Shown: piece by piece, positions 16,575 through 25,731 of the stretch | Layout: every line of letters starts with the position of its first letter | How positions within the stretch are numbered: position 1 is the stretch's first letter | NCBI RefSeq assembly: GCF_014648255.1 | Contig: NZ_BMQT01000006.1 | Coordinates: 186,001 to 250,000, forward strand | DNA length: 64,000 nucleotides | Source: Nocardioides albus | GTDB lineage: Bacteria; Actinomycetota; Actinomycetes; Propionibacteriales; Nocardioidaceae | Reading direction: 5' to 3' | The notes under the pieces: model-generated | Seen by the model: only the letters and a program-made list of their open reading frames with translations | Databases searched by the model: none | What the model was told of the DNA's origin: nothing | Made by a program: the position numbers and the translations under genes

Positions 16575-17138
16575 TCAGACCGCGGAAGGCGGAGCGGGCA
16601 CAGCCACGGATCGCAGGCTGCGCTCGGAGATCGACCGGGAGCCGCGGCCCATGCCGACCATGCCGGACTGGGAGAGCTCACGGATACCGAAGGGCTCGAT
16701 GACCCGGAGGAAGTCGTTGAGCTTTCCGGTGTTGCCGGCGAGCTGGACGACGACGGTGTCGGTGGACACGTCGACGACCTTTGCCCGGAAGAGCTGGATG
16801 GTGTCGAGCACCTGGCTGCGGGTCTCCGTGGTGGCGGTGATCTTGACCAGCATGAGGGCGCGCTGGACGCGCGTCTCAGGCTCGAGCTCGACGATCTTGA
16901 TCACCTCGACCAGCTTGTTGAGCTGCTTGGTGACCTGCTCGAGGGGGGTGTTCTCGAGATTGACGACGACCGTCATGCGGGAGAGCTCGTCGTGCTCGGT
17001 CGGGCCGACCGCGAGAGACTCGATGTTGAAGCCGCGGCGCGAGAAGAGCGCGGCCACGCGGGCCAGGACGCCGGGCTTGTTCTCGACCAGGACGCTCAGC
17101 GTGTGCTTGCCGCCGGTCTTCACGGGCTGGATGCTCAT
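16575..17138 (-). CDS. ilvN: Acetolactate synthase small (regulatory) subunit IlvN
   Basis: A 187-residue protein starting [10 protein letters not shown] at ATG 17138, which overlaps the ilvB stop by one base. The N-terminal ACT domain (HTLSVLVENKPGVLARV, GFNIESLAVGPTE) binds Val for feedback inhibition. The C-terminal IlvN domain covers about residues 95-175. It activates and regulates IlvB in the cytosol. Confidence 0.94.
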   Translation of the reverse strand: MSIQPVKTGGKHTLSVLVENKPGVLARVAALFSRRGFNIESLAVGPTEHDELSRMTVVVNLENTPLEQVTKQLNKLVEVIKIVELEPETRVQRALMLVKITATTETRSQVLDTIQLFRAKVVDVSTDTVVVQLAGNTGKLNDFLRVIEPFGIRELSQSGMVGMGRGSRSISERSLRSVAVPAPPSAV

Positions 17139-18889
17139 CACAGGTCGTCCTCGTCGAACTCGGGCGCGAGGTCGCGCGCGTACTGGATCTCGTCGTTGGA
17201 GGAGCCGGCGGCGACCATCGGCCACACCATGGCGTCCTTGTTGACCCGGAAGTCGACGACGACGGGCATGTCGTTGATCTCCATGGCCTTCTCGATGGTG
17301 GCGTCGACGTCGTCGGCGGAGTCGCAGGCCAGCCCGACGCAGCCCATCGACTCGGCCAGCTTCGGGAAGTCGGGGATGCGCTTGGGCTGGCCGTGGGACT
17401 GCAGGTTGGTGTTGGAGTAGCGCTCGCCGTAGAAGAGCGTCTGCCACTGGCGCACCATGCCGAGGTTGTCGTTGTTGATGATCGCGACCTTGATCGGGAT
17501 GCCCTCGATCGCGCAGGTGGCGAGCTCCTGGTTGGTCATCTGGAAGCAGCCGTCGCCGTCGATCGACCACACCGTGGAGTCCGGGCAGCCGACCTTCGCG
17601 CCCATCGCGGCCGGGACGGAGTAACCCATCGTGCCGAGGCCGCCGGAGTTGATCCAGGTGTTGGGGTGCTCATAGCCGATGAACTGCGCGGCCCACATCT
17701 GGTGCTGGCCGACACCGGCGGTGAAGATCGTCTCCTCACCGGAGATCTTGCCGAGCCGCTCGATGACGTACTGCGGCGAGAGGCCGTCCGCGGGGAGGTC
17801 ATAACCGAGCGGGTACGCCGTCTTGATCCCGGCCATGAACGCGACCCAGCCCTCGTAGTCGCCCTCCTTGCCGGCTTCCTTCTCGGCGGTGAGCACCGCG
17901 ATCAGGTCGGTGAGGACCTCACGCACGTCACCCACGATCGGGACGTCGGCGTAGCGGTTCTTGCCGATCTCGGCCGGGTCGATGTCGGCGTGGATCACCT
18001 TGGCGTTGGGGGCGAAGGAGTCCAAGTTGCCGGTGACACGGTCGTCGAAGCGGGCGCCGAGGCTGATGATCAGGTCCGACTTCTGCAGACCGGCGACCGC
18101 GGGGACGGTGCCGTGCATGCCCGGCATGCCGAGGTGCTGCGGGTGGGAGTCGGGGAAGGCTCCGCGCGCCATCAGCGTGGTCACCACCGGGATCCCGGTG
18201 AGCGTGGCCAGCTGCAGGAGCTCGCGGTGGGCGCCGGAGCGGATCGTGCCGCCACCGACGTACAGGACCGGCTTCTTGGCCTCCAGCATCAGGCGCGCCG
18301 CCTCGCGGATCTGCTTGGCGTGCGGCCTGGTCACCGGGCGGTAGCCCGGCAGGTGGAGCTCGGTCGGCCACCGGTAGGTGGTGGTGGCCTGCAACGCCGA
18401 CTTGGTGACGTCGACGAGGACCGGACCCGGCCTCCCGGAGGAGGCGAGGTGGAAGGCCTCAGCGACCCGCAGCGGGATCTCCGCCGGGTCGGTGATGAGG
18501 AAGCTGTGCTTGGTGACCGGCATCGTGATGCCGCGGATGTCGGCCTCCTGGAAGGCGTCGGTGCCGATCATCGCCGCGCCGACCTGGCCGGTGATGGCCA
18601 CCATCGGCACGGAGTCCATGTTGGCGTCGGCGAGCGGGGTGACCAGGTTGGTCGCGCCCGGGCCGCTGGTGGCCATGCAGACCCCGACCTTGCCGGTCGC
18701 GGCGGCGTAACCCTGCGCGGCGTGGCCGGCGCCCTGCTCGTGGCGTACGAGGATGTGGCGGATCTTCGAGTCCATCAGCGGGTCGTACGCCGGAAGGATC
18801 GCTCCTCCCGGAATGCCGAAGATGTTCTCGGCTCCCGCTGCTTCCAGCGATTTGATCAGGCTCTGTGCGCCTGTCATCTGCTCGCTCAT
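17138..18889 (-). CDS. ilvB: Acetolactate synthase large (catalytic) subunit IlvB
   Basis: A 583-residue ThDP enzyme from ATG 18889 (TTG 18907 is a less likely start). The catalytic Glu is in [14 protein letters not shown], the FAD/middle domain spans about 200-340, and ThDP/Mg binding is [16 protein letters not shown] with INNDNLGM. It condenses pyruvate, or pyruvate with 2-oxobutyrate, at the first common step of Val/Leu/Ile synthesis. First gene of ilvBNC, expressed behind a leader peptide (19016-19057) and terminator (18954-18988). Confidence 0.95.
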   Translation of the reverse strand: MSEQMTGAQSLIKSLEAAGAENIFGIPGGAILPAYDPLMDSKIRHILVRHEQGAGHAAQGYAAATGKVGVCMATSGPGATNLVTPLADANMDSVPMVAITGQVGAAMIGTDAFQEADIRGITMPVTKHSFLITDPAEIPLRVAEAFHLASSGRPGPVLVDVTKSALQATTTYRWPTELHLPGYRPVTRPHAKQIREAARLMLEAKKPVLYVGGGTIRSGAHRELLQLATLTGIPVVTTLMARGAFPDSHPQHLGMPGMHGTVPAVAGLQKSDLIISLGARFDDRVTGNLDSFAPNAKVIHADIDPAEIGKNRYADVPIVGDVREVLTDLIAVLTAEKEAGKEGDYEGWVAFMAGIKTAYPLGYDLPADGLSPQYVIERLGKISGEETIFTAGVGQHQMWAAQFIGYEHPNTWINSGGLGTMGYSVPAAMGAKVGCPDSTVWSIDGDGCFQMTNQELATCAIEGIPIKVAIINNDNLGMVRQWQTLFYGERYSNTNLQSHGQPKRIPDFPKLAESMGCVGLACDSADDVDATIEKAMEINDMPVVVDFRVNKDAMVWPMVAAGSSNDEIQYARDLAPEFDEDDL

Positions 18890-18953
18890 GTCCGCCGTCC
18901 TACTCAACTGTTCGTGGGCTGTGCCAGATTGATTGGCTTGCGTTGCTGGTGCA

Positions 18954-18988
18954 ACAAAAAACCCTCCGGCCCGGCGGGCAACGGAGGG
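18954..18988 (-). terminator. Attenuator terminator in the ilvBNC leader
   Basis: On the minus strand CCCTCCG / CGGAGGG encloses GCCC / GGGC in one continuous stem, followed by TTTTTTGTTG. It lies between the leader peptide and ilvB. The sequence after the stem (TTTTTTGTTGC) is identical to that in the cimA attenuator. Confidence 0.88.
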
Positions 18989-19015
18989 AGACGCGTCGTC
19001 TGGGGCCAGTGGCTC

Positions 19016-19057
19016 CTAGGCGACGCGCCTGCTAAGTACGAGAATGCTGTTCAGCAT
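19016..19057 (-). CDS. ilvBNC leader peptide, MLNSILVLSRRVA
   Basis: A 13-residue frame, ATG to TAG. Residues 5-8 are I-L-V-L and residue 12 is Val, so all three branched-chain amino acids are sampled. It is followed by the terminator at 18954-18988. The ATG lies 6 bases past a TAACGT -10 box, so the mRNA may start at or next to the ATG. Attenuation of ilvBN(C) by such leaders is established in corynebacteria and streptomycetes. Confidence 0.85.
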   Translation of the reverse strand: MLNSILVLSRRVA

Positions 19058-19063
19058 GCTCAC

Positions 19064-19093
19064 ACGTTAACCCCAGGTGTCGCGCCGTGTCAT
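19064..19093 (-). promoter_or_regulatory. Promoter of the ilvBNC leader
   Basis: On the minus strand ATGACA (-35) is 18 bases from TAACGT (-10). The -10 ends 6 bases before the leader ATG. The surrounding GGGTTAACGT matches the promoter of the leuB leader at 12062. Confidence 0.62.
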
Positions 19094-19142
19094 CACACCC
19101 TATCGGTCGTCCCATGATCTGAGATCACCGTCCCAGTATCTG

Positions 19143-21266
19143 TCAGTCGATCAGTCCGAGGCGCTCGCGCAGGAAGGTCCAGGCGAAGGCGGAGAGGTGG
19201 GCCGACTGGGCGTTGTTGGCCGCGCCGCCGTGGCCGCCCTCGATGTTCTCGTAGTAGGTGACGTCCTTGCCGGTCGCGGCCAGGAGCGCGGCCATCTTGC
19301 GGGCGTGGCCAGGGTGGACGCGGTCGTCCTTGGTGGAGGTGGTGAGCAGGACGGGCGGATAGGTCCTGGCGCCGTCGAGCAGGTGGTAGGGCGAGAAGGT
19401 CTTGATGAACTCCCACTCCTCCGGCACGTCCGGGTCGCCGTACTCGGCCATCCAGCTCGCTCCGGCGAGGAGATGCGAGTAGCGCTTCATGTCCAGCAGC
19501 GGCACCTGGATCACGACCGCGCCGAACAGCTCGGGGTAGAGGGTGAGCATGTTGCCGGTCAGCAGCCCGCCGTTGGAGCCGCCCTGGATCCCGAGGTGCT
19601 GGGCGTCGGTCACGCCGGTCTCGGCGAGGTGGCGGGCGACCGCGGCGAAGTCCTCGTACGCCTTGTGCCGGTTCTCCTTCAGCGCCGCCTGGTGCCAGGC
19701 GGGGCCGTACTCCCCTCCCCCGCGGATGTTGGCGACGACGTAGACGCCGCCCTCGCTGAGCCAGGACCGTCCGACGCCGGCGGAGTAGCCGGGCGTCATC
19801 GGGATCTCGAAGCCGCCGTAGCCGTAGAGCAGGGTCGGTGCCGGTCGACCGTTGCCGGCGAGGGCGGCCTCGGCACCGACGATGAAGTAGGGGATCCGGG
19901 TGCTGTCCACTGAGGTCGCGAAGCGCTGCTCGGCGCGGAGCCCGTCGGTGTCGAACCAGGCGGGCGCCGACTTGAGCGGCTCGATCGTCTCCGCGCCGAT
20001 CTCGGTCAGTCCGTACGTCGCGGGGGTCAGGTAGCCGCTGGTGACGACCCAGACCTCGTCGGACTCGACCGCGTCGACGGCACGAGTGCCGACCGCGGCC
20101 ACCGGGTCGGTCGCGGGGAACGCTGAGCGGGCCCACTCGCCGGAGGGCGACGGGGTGAGTACATGGAGCCGGTTCTTGACGTCCTCGAACACGTTGAGGA
20201 CGAGGTGGTTGCGGGTCCAGGTCGCCCCGGCGAGCGAGGTCTTCGCGGTGGGCTCGAAGAGCACGGTGAGGTCGCGCTCACCGGCCAGGAACCGCTCCGC
20301 GTCGGTCGCGAGCAGCGAGCCGGCGGCGTACGTCGTTCCGGCGACGGTCCACTCCTCGCGGAGCTCGATGACGAGCCACTCGCGGTGGAAGCCGGCCTCG
20401 GCCGAGTCGGGGATGTCCAGCTTGGTGAGGGTCTGCTCGGGGGTGCCGGGGTCGGTCGCGACGTACGTCTCGGACTTGTAGAACGCGATCGAGCGGCTGA
20501 CCAGGTCGCGCTCGAAGCCGGGGGTGTGGATGTGGCGGGCGGAGATGTACATGTCCTCGTCGGTGCCCTCGTAGACCACCGCCGCGTCCTCGAACGGGGT
20601 GCCACGGCGCCACAGCTTCACGATCCGCGGGTAACCGCTCGGCGTGAGCGATCCCGGGCCGAAGTCGGTGAAGACGTAGACCGCGTCGGGGCCGCACCAG
20701 GAAAGCGCCCCCTTGGCGCCGCCCTGCTCGACGGCACGGGTGAAGCCACCGTCGGCCGGGCTCACAAAAGCCTTGGTGACCAGGTCGAACTCCCGGGTCA
20801 CGTCGGCGTCCGAGCCGCCCGGGGAGAGGTCGATGAGCACCTTGCGCCACGGCTCGCCCGGCTCGGGCCGGAGCATCGAGGCGCCGTGCCAGACCCAGCT
20901 CTCGTCCTCCTCGGCGGCGAGCGCGTCGAGATCGAGCAGGAGCTCCCAGTCGGGGTCCTCGGTGCGGTAGGACTCCGGGGTGGTGCGCCGCCAGATGCCG
21001 CGCTCGTGGTCGGCGTCGCGCCAGAAGTTGTAGAGGTGCTCACCGAGCCGGGAGACCTCGGGCACCTGGTCGTCGGAGTCGAGCACCTCGAGGATCTGTG
21101 CCTCGATCTTGGCGAAGACGGGATCGGAGCCGACGCTCGCGTGAGCCTCCTCGTTGCGGGCTCGGACCCATGCCAGAGCCTCGCCCCCGTCGACCTCCTC
21201 CAACCAACCGAACGGGTCCTCCCCTGAGGGGTCGAGCGGGGTCACGATCGTCGGCTCAGAGGTCAT
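19143..21266 (-). CDS. Prolyl oligopeptidase family serine protease (S9A)
   Basis: A 707-residue two-domain peptidase. The N-terminal two thirds look like the seven-bladed propeller of S9A enzymes (DPFGWLEEVDG start). The C-terminal alpha/beta-hydrolase domain has nucleophile Ser at about residue 562 in GIQGGSNGGLL, Asp at about 645 in TSTKDDRVHP, and His at about 678 in EGGHGGAANN. No signal peptide is seen, so it is cytosolic. It cleaves after proline in short peptides; related enzymes accept other residues. It stands alone, convergent with nothing and divergent from the ABC1 kinase. Confidence 0.9.
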   Translation of the reverse strand: MTSEPTIVTPLDPSGEDPFGWLEEVDGGEALAWVRARNEEAHASVGSDPVFAKIEAQILEVLDSDDQVPEVSRLGEHLYNFWRDADHERGIWRRTTPESYRTEDPDWELLLDLDALAAEEDESWVWHGASMLRPEPGEPWRKVLIDLSPGGSDADVTREFDLVTKAFVSPADGGFTRAVEQGGAKGALSWCGPDAVYVFTDFGPGSLTPSGYPRIVKLWRRGTPFEDAAVVYEGTDEDMYISARHIHTPGFERDLVSRSIAFYKSETYVATDPGTPEQTLTKLDIPDSAEAGFHREWLVIELREEWTVAGTTYAAGSLLATDAERFLAGERDLTVLFEPTAKTSLAGATWTRNHLVLNVFEDVKNRLHVLTPSPSGEWARSAFPATDPVAAVGTRAVDAVESDEVWVVTSGYLTPATYGLTEIGAETIEPLKSAPAWFDTDGLRAEQRFATSVDSTRIPYFIVGAEAALAGNGRPAPTLLYGYGGFEIPMTPGYSAGVGRSWLSEGGVYVVANIRGGGEYGPAWHQAALKENRHKAYEDFAAVARHLAETGVTDAQHLGIQGGSNGGLLTGNMLTLYPELFGAVVIQVPLLDMKRYSHLLAGASWMAEYGDPDVPEEWEFIKTFSPYHLLDGARTYPPVLLTTSTKDDRVHPGHARKMAALLAATGKDVTYYENIEGGHGGAANNAQSAHLSAFAWTFLRERLGLID

Positions 21267-21320
21267 GCAGGAAGGCTACTTCGCAGGGCGCAAGTTGCGG
21301 CCGACAGGCACAATTGCGGC

Positions 21321-22658
21321 ATGGATGAGGCGGAGGGGTCGTCGAAGGGTCTGCCGCGGCGAGCGGCGACACGGACGGCAAAGCTGGCCGCGCTGCCGAT
21401 GGGGTACGCCGGGCGCAAGGCGCTCGGGCTCGGGAAGCGGATCGGGGGCAAGCCGGCCGAGGCGGTGCTGGCCGATGTGCACCAGCGTACGGCCGACCAG
21501 CTGTTCCGCACCTTGGGCGAGCTCAAGGGCGGCGCGATGAAGTTCGGGCAGATGCTCTCGGTGATGGAGGCGGCCCTGCCCGAGTCGCAGGCGGCGCACT
21601 ACCGAGACCAGCTCACCCGGCTCCAGGACTCCGCTCCGCCGATGCCGACCGGCATCGTACGCGGTCTGCTGGCCCGGGACCTCGGCAAGGACTGGTCCGA
21701 GCGCCTGGTCGAGCTCTCCGAGGAGCCGGCCGCCTCGGCCTCGATCGGACAGGTCCACCGGGGCCGATGGTTCGACGGCCGCGAGGTGGCGGTGAAGGTG
21801 CAGTACCCCGGCTCCGAGGAGGCCCTGCGCGCCGACCTGCGCCAGATCGGCCGGCTGGGAGCGATAGGCAACGCGGTCGTGCCCGGCATGGACGTCAAGG
21901 CTCTCGTCGCCGAGATGCAGGAGCGGGTCATCGAGGAGCTCGACTACCCCAAGGAGGCCGAGGCCCAGCACGTCTTCGCCGAGGCGTACGCCGACCATCC
22001 CCTGATCGACGTCCCCGATGTCGTCGAGGTGGGTCCGTCGGTGCTGGTCACCGAGTGGGTGGAGTCGCAGGGCTCGATCGCGAAGGTGATCGCCGAGGGC
22101 ACCCCCGAGGAGCGCGACCACTACGGCGAGCTGCTCGCCCGGTTCTGGTTCTCCGCGCCCGAGCTGACCGGCATGCTGCACGCCGACCCTCATCCGGGGA
22201 ACTTCCGGATCCTCCCCGACGGCCGGCTGGCGGTGCTCGACTTCGGGCTCGCGGCCCGACTCCCGGAGCGCGGCTTTCCCGAGCCGATGGGCCGGCTGAT
22301 CCGGATCGCCTCGACCGGCGACGCGGAGGCGCTGGTCGCCGGCCTGCGCGACGTCGGTTTCATCCGCGACGGGATCAAGGTCGAGCCTCAGCACGTCCTG
22401 GACTACCTGGCGCCGTGGGTGACCCCGGCGCTCGAGGGGCGCTTCCGATTCACCCGGGAGTGGATGCGGGAGGAGTTCAAGCGGATCAACGACCCCAAGG
22501 ACCCCGCCTACACGGTCGGCCTCAAGCTCAACCTGCCGCCGTCCTACCTGCTCATCCACCGGGTCTGGCTCGGCGGTCTCGGGGTGCTGGCGCAGCTCAA
22601 CGCCGAGGCACCGTTCCGGGAGATCCTCGAGGAGCACCTGCCCGGGTTCGCGGGCTGA
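21321..22658 (+). CDS. ABC1/ADCK (UbiB) family atypical kinase
   Basis: A 445-residue member of the ABC1 family. Signatures in order: KGGAMKFGQMLS (about 73), the Ala-rich nucleotide loop PAASASIGQVHRG, catalytic Lys in VAVKVQYPG, Glu-containing EELDYPKEAEAQ, catalytic HADPHPGNF and metal-binding LDFGLA. The UbiB group is linked to quinone synthesis or lipid homeostasis; actinobacterial members are poorly studied. It starts 54 bases from the divergent prolyl oligopeptidase. Confidence 0.88.
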   Translation: MDEAEGSSKGLPRRAATRTAKLAALPMGYAGRKALGLGKRIGGKPAEAVLADVHQRTADQLFRTLGELKGGAMKFGQMLSVMEAALPESQAAHYRDQLTRLQDSAPPMPTGIVRGLLARDLGKDWSERLVELSEEPAASASIGQVHRGRWFDGREVAVKVQYPGSEEALRADLRQIGRLGAIGNAVVPGMDVKALVAEMQERVIEELDYPKEAEAQHVFAEAYADHPLIDVPDVVEVGPSVLVTEWVESQGSIAKVIAEGTPEERDHYGELLARFWFSAPELTGMLHADPHPGNFRILPDGRLAVLDFGLAARLPERGFPEPMGRLIRIASTGDAEALVAGLRDVGFIRDGIKVEPQHVLDYLAPWVTPALEGRFRFTREWMREEFKRINDPKDPAYTVGLKLNLPPSYLLIHRVWLGGLGVLAQLNAEAPFREILEEHLPGFAG

Positions 22659-22680
22659 TCGGCGGATCGAGGCCGAGGGC

Positions 22681-23103
22681 TCAGTCGGGCAGCACGGTCT
22701 GCCCTACCGGACCGGGGTTGTAGGCGATCTCCCAGCGGACGCCGTCGGGGTCGGCGAAGTAGCCGGTGTAACCGCCCCACTCCCGGGCCTGAGCGGGCGA
22801 CGCCTCACGTCCGAGCGACCGCGCGAGCTCCAGCACGCCGTCGACCTCCTCGCGGGTGGCGACGTTGTGGGCGAGGGTGAACGGCGCGACGCCGTCGGCG
22901 ACGGCGATCCGGCCGACCTCCTCCTCGAACTCGTCCCGGTCCCACAGCGAGAGGATCACGTGCTCGCCGACACGGATCATGAGCACCCCGTCGGCCTCCA
23001 GCTCGGGGGTCCAGCCGAGGCCGTCGACGTAGAACACACGGCTCGCCGCGACGTCGGCGACGGCCAGGGTGATGAAGCTGATGCGCTGGTCCATGACAGC
23101 CAC
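22681..23103 (-). CDS. VOC-superfamily (glyoxalase-like) protein
   Basis: A 140-residue protein with two beta-alpha-beta-beta-beta units: FITLAVADVAASRVFYVDGLGW at the start and YTGYFADPDGVRWEIAYNPG at the end. The final Glu in WEIAYN is the usual metal ligand position. Function in the superfamily ranges from isomerases and dioxygenases to drug binding, so no reaction is assigned. Confidence 0.85.
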   Translation of the reverse strand: MAVMDQRISFITLAVADVAASRVFYVDGLGWTPELEADGVLMIRVGEHVILSLWDRDEFEEEVGRIAVADGVAPFTLAHNVATREEVDGVLELARSLGREASPAQAREWGGYTGYFADPDGVRWEIAYNPGPVGQTVLPD

Positions 23104-23126
23104 CCTGCCACGGACCAGCGACGGGT

Positions 23127-23453
23127 TCAGGCGTTCTTCGTCCCGCCCGGCTTGGCCGGATTCTCACGGAGTACGTCGCGACGGGCTCGGTACTCGTCAT
23201 CGTCGATCTCCCCCGCGGCGTACCTCTCGGCGAGCTTCGCCTCGCCCGCGCGCCGCGGTCCCTCGGCCACCCGCTTGCGGCTGAAGAGGACGACCGCGGT
23301 GATGATCGCCGCGATCACCAGGAACCACAGGATGGGGAAGATCGGCCAGAAGGCCGGCGGTCCTCCCCCGTCGTGCCACGGGCCGCTCTCGCGCCACGGC
23401 CCCCAGCTGTCGCCGGCCACGGCGAGGGTCGCCACCGTCTCGTTGATGCTCAT
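23127..23453 (-). CDS. Small membrane protein with SHOCT domain
   Basis: A 108-residue protein with a Trp/Gly-rich N-terminal region, one transmembrane helix (ILWFLVIAAIITAVVLF, about residues 43-60) and a C-terminal short helical domain LAERYAAGEIDDDEYRARRDVL that matches the SHOCT pattern (a short C-terminal oligomerisation module). The role is unknown. It is divergent from the iron-transport operon. Confidence 0.8.
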   Translation of the reverse strand: MSINETVATLAVAGDSWGPWRESGPWHDGGGPPAFWPIFPILWFLVIAAIITAVVLFSRKRVAEGPRRAGEAKLAERYAAGEIDDDEYRARRDVLRENPAKPGGTKNA

Positions 23454-23571
23454 CGCTCATCCAATCTGTTGGGCTTTCCTATGCCCTCCAGACTGCTGCG
23501 TACGTGCAGCCGGCACATCGGCTCAAAAGCGGGAACGGGGTACGCAATCCCGCGTAGGTTAAGACATCCAG

Positions 23572-23590
23572 TAAGGTACGCCTAACCTAA
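23572..23590. promoter_or_regulatory. IdeR/DtxR iron box
   Basis: The 19-bp site reads TAAGGTACGCCTAACCTAA, close to the TTAGGTTAGSCTAACCTAA consensus; the right half is perfect. It ends 20 bases before the start of the siderophore-binding lipoprotein. A second partial half site (TAGGTTAAG) lies near 23555. It predicts repression of the import operon by Fe(II)-IdeR. Confidence 0.85.
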
Positions 23591-23609
23591 CTACAGAAAG
23601 CGGGACGAG

Positions 23610-24641
23610 ATGTTCATCGCACGGAAGGCGGCAGTGCCCGTCGCACTGATCGCAGTCGCGGCAGGCTTGGCGGCATGTGGCTCCGACGCCGATGGTTCCT
23701 CGAAGAGCGCCGCGGGCGAGGGCTGGAAGCCCGTCACTGTGCAGCACGCCTTCGGTGAGACGGTCATCGAGAAGAAGCCCGAGCGGGTGGCCACCATCGA
23801 CTTCGCGAACCAGGAGGTCCCGCTCGCGCTCGGCATCGTGCCCGTAGGCATGTCGAAGATGACCTGGGGCGACGACGACGGCGATGGCGTCCAGCAGTGG
23901 ACCGAGGACAAGCTGAAGGAGCTCGACGCGGAGACGCCCGTGCTGTTCGACGAGACCGACGGCTACGACTTCGAGGCCGTCGCGGGCACGGATCCCGACG
24001 TCATCCTCGCCGGCTACTCGGGCCTGACCAAGGACGACTACAAGACCCTCAGCGAGATCGCTCCGGTGGTCGCCTACCCGGATGACCCGTGGGCGACCGA
24101 GTGGCGGGACTCCGTCCTCCAGAACGCCAAGGGCCTCGGCCTGGAGTCCGAGGGCAAGAAGCTGGTCGCTGACCTGGAGAAGAACATCGCCGACGCGGCG
24201 GCGACGCGCCCCGAGCTCGAGGGCACGACGGGCATGTTCATGACCCATGTCGACCCGGCCGACCTGAGCGAGATCAACTTCTACAGCGCCGCTGACACGC
24301 GGTCGAAGTACCTCGCCGACCTCGGCATGGAGGTCGCGCCGAGCATCATCAAGGCCACCGGCGACAGCGGCGACTACTCCGGCTCGATCAGCACCGAGCG
24401 GGCCGACGAGCTCGCTGACGTCGACGTCATCATCACCTATGGCGGCCAGGAGCTCATCGACGCTCTCGAGGGGGACCCCGTGCTCTCCCAGCTGCCGGCC
24501 GTGAAGAACAAGGCGATCGTCACCCTCGACGGCGCCGAGGCGATGGGCACCGCGGCCAACCCGACCGCTCTGTCGGTGCCGGCCCTGGCGGAGAACTATG
24601 TCGGCCTGCTGGCCGACGCAGCCGCGTACGCCACCAAGTGA
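23610..24641 (+). CDS. Iron-siderophore ABC transporter substrate-binding lipoprotein
   Basis: A 343-residue class III binding protein. The signal peptide ends in the lipobox LAACGSDADG (Cys about residue 23). Two lobes follow: PERVATIDFANQEVPLALGI at about residues 57-76 and DVIITYGGQELIDAL in the second lobe, joined by a long helix as in FhuD/FepB-like proteins. It binds a ferric siderophore outside the membrane and delivers it to the two permeases downstream. First gene after the IdeR box. Confidence 0.92.
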   Translation: MFIARKAAVPVALIAVAAGLAACGSDADGSSKSAAGEGWKPVTVQHAFGETVIEKKPERVATIDFANQEVPLALGIVPVGMSKMTWGDDDGDGVQQWTEDKLKELDAETPVLFDETDGYDFEAVAGTDPDVILAGYSGLTKDDYKTLSEIAPVVAYPDDPWATEWRDSVLQNAKGLGLESEGKKLVADLEKNIADAAATRPELEGTTGMFMTHVDPADLSEINFYSAADTRSKYLADLGMEVAPSIIKATGDSGDYSGSISTERADELADVDVIITYGGQELIDALEGDPVLSQLPAVKNKAIVTLDGAEAMGTAANPTALSVPALAENYVGLLADAAAYATK

Positions 24642-24672
24642 CCGTCGCACGACGACGGATCGACCCAACGAG

Positions 24673-25731
24673 ATGACGACGTCTCTGACCAGCCGTCCAG
24701 GATCCGCGCCCGCCGACCCCGCAGCCCAGCTGCGCGGCACCCGGCGGACGCGGAGCCTGGCGCTGCTCGTGCTCGCGGCCGCCGTTCTGGCGGCCGCGGC
24801 CACCTCCATCGTCCTGGGCTCGCGCGATGCGTCCTGGACCGACATCTGGGCCGGCGTCTCCGGCCAGGCGGAGGGATTCGCCCAGGCCGCGGTCGCCAAG
24901 CGGGTGCCGCGAACGGTGCTGGCTGCCGTCGCGGGGGCCGCGCTGGCGGTGTCGGGTCTGGTGCTGCAGGGCATCACCCGCAACCCGCTGGCCGACCCCG
25001 GCATCCTGGGGGTCAACACGGGCGCCTCGCTGGCCGTGGTCAGCGGCATCGCCTGGTTCGGCCTGGCCTCCCCTACCAGCTACATCTGGGTCGCCATCCT
25101 CGGGGCGGCCCTCGCATCGGCGTTCGTGTGGACCGTCGGGTCGCTGGGCCGCGGGGGTGCCACTCCGCTCAAGCTCACCCTCGCCGGCGCCGCGACCGCT
25201 GCCGCGCTGTCGTCCTTCGTCACCGCGGTCGTCCTGCCCAGACCCGACATCTCGGAGAACGTCGTGTCCTGGCAGGTCGGTGGCGTCGGTGGAGCCACCG
25301 ACGACAAGCTGTGGCTGATGGCGCCGTTCCTCCTCGCCGGCGCTCTGCTGTGCGTCTGGTGCGCCCGTGGACTCAACATGCTGGGGCTCGGTGACGACCT
25401 CGCCTCCGGGCTCGGCGAGCACGTGAACCGAACCAGGCTGCTGGCAGCCGCCGGCGCCGTCACGCTCGCCGGGGCCACCACCGCTATCACCGGACCGATC
25501 GCGTTCGTCGGGCTGGTCGTGCCACACCTCGGTCGCCTCCTGATCGGGACCGACCACCGCTGGCTGCTGCCCTTCAGCGTGATGGGTGGCGCGGTGCTGC
25601 TGCTGGTCGCGGACGTCCTCGGACGCGTCGTCGCACCACCGACCGAGGTGGACGTCGGGATCATCACCGCCCTGATCGGAGCACCGGTCCTCATCGCCGT
25701 CGTGCGCCAAGCCAAGGTGCGTGAGCTGTGA
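24673..25731 (+). CDS. Iron-siderophore ABC transporter permease 1 (FecCD family)
   Basis: A 352-residue BtuC/FecCD permease with about ten hydrophobic segments. Family landmarks: RVPRTVLAAVAGAALAVSGLVLQG, NPLADPGILGVNTGA, and the ATPase-contact region GPIAFVGLVVPHLGR. ATG 24673 is chosen: a longer in-frame start would overlap the binding-protein gene. It pairs with the next permease; their overlap (GTGA, 25728-25731) implies coupled translation. Confidence 0.92.
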   Translation: MTTSLTSRPGSAPADPAAQLRGTRRTRSLALLVLAAAVLAAAATSIVLGSRDASWTDIWAGVSGQAEGFAQAAVAKRVPRTVLAAVAGAALAVSGLVLQGITRNPLADPGILGVNTGASLAVVSGIAWFGLASPTSYIWVAILGAALASAFVWTVGSLGRGGATPLKLTLAGAATAAALSSFVTAVVLPRPDISENVVSWQVGGVGGATDDKLWLMAPFLLAGALLCVWCARGLNMLGLGDDLASGLGEHVNRTRLLAAAGAVTLAGATTAITGPIAFVGLVVPHLGRLLIGTDHRWLLPFSVMGGAVLLLVADVLGRVVAPPTEVDVGIITALIGAPVLIAVVRQAKVREL

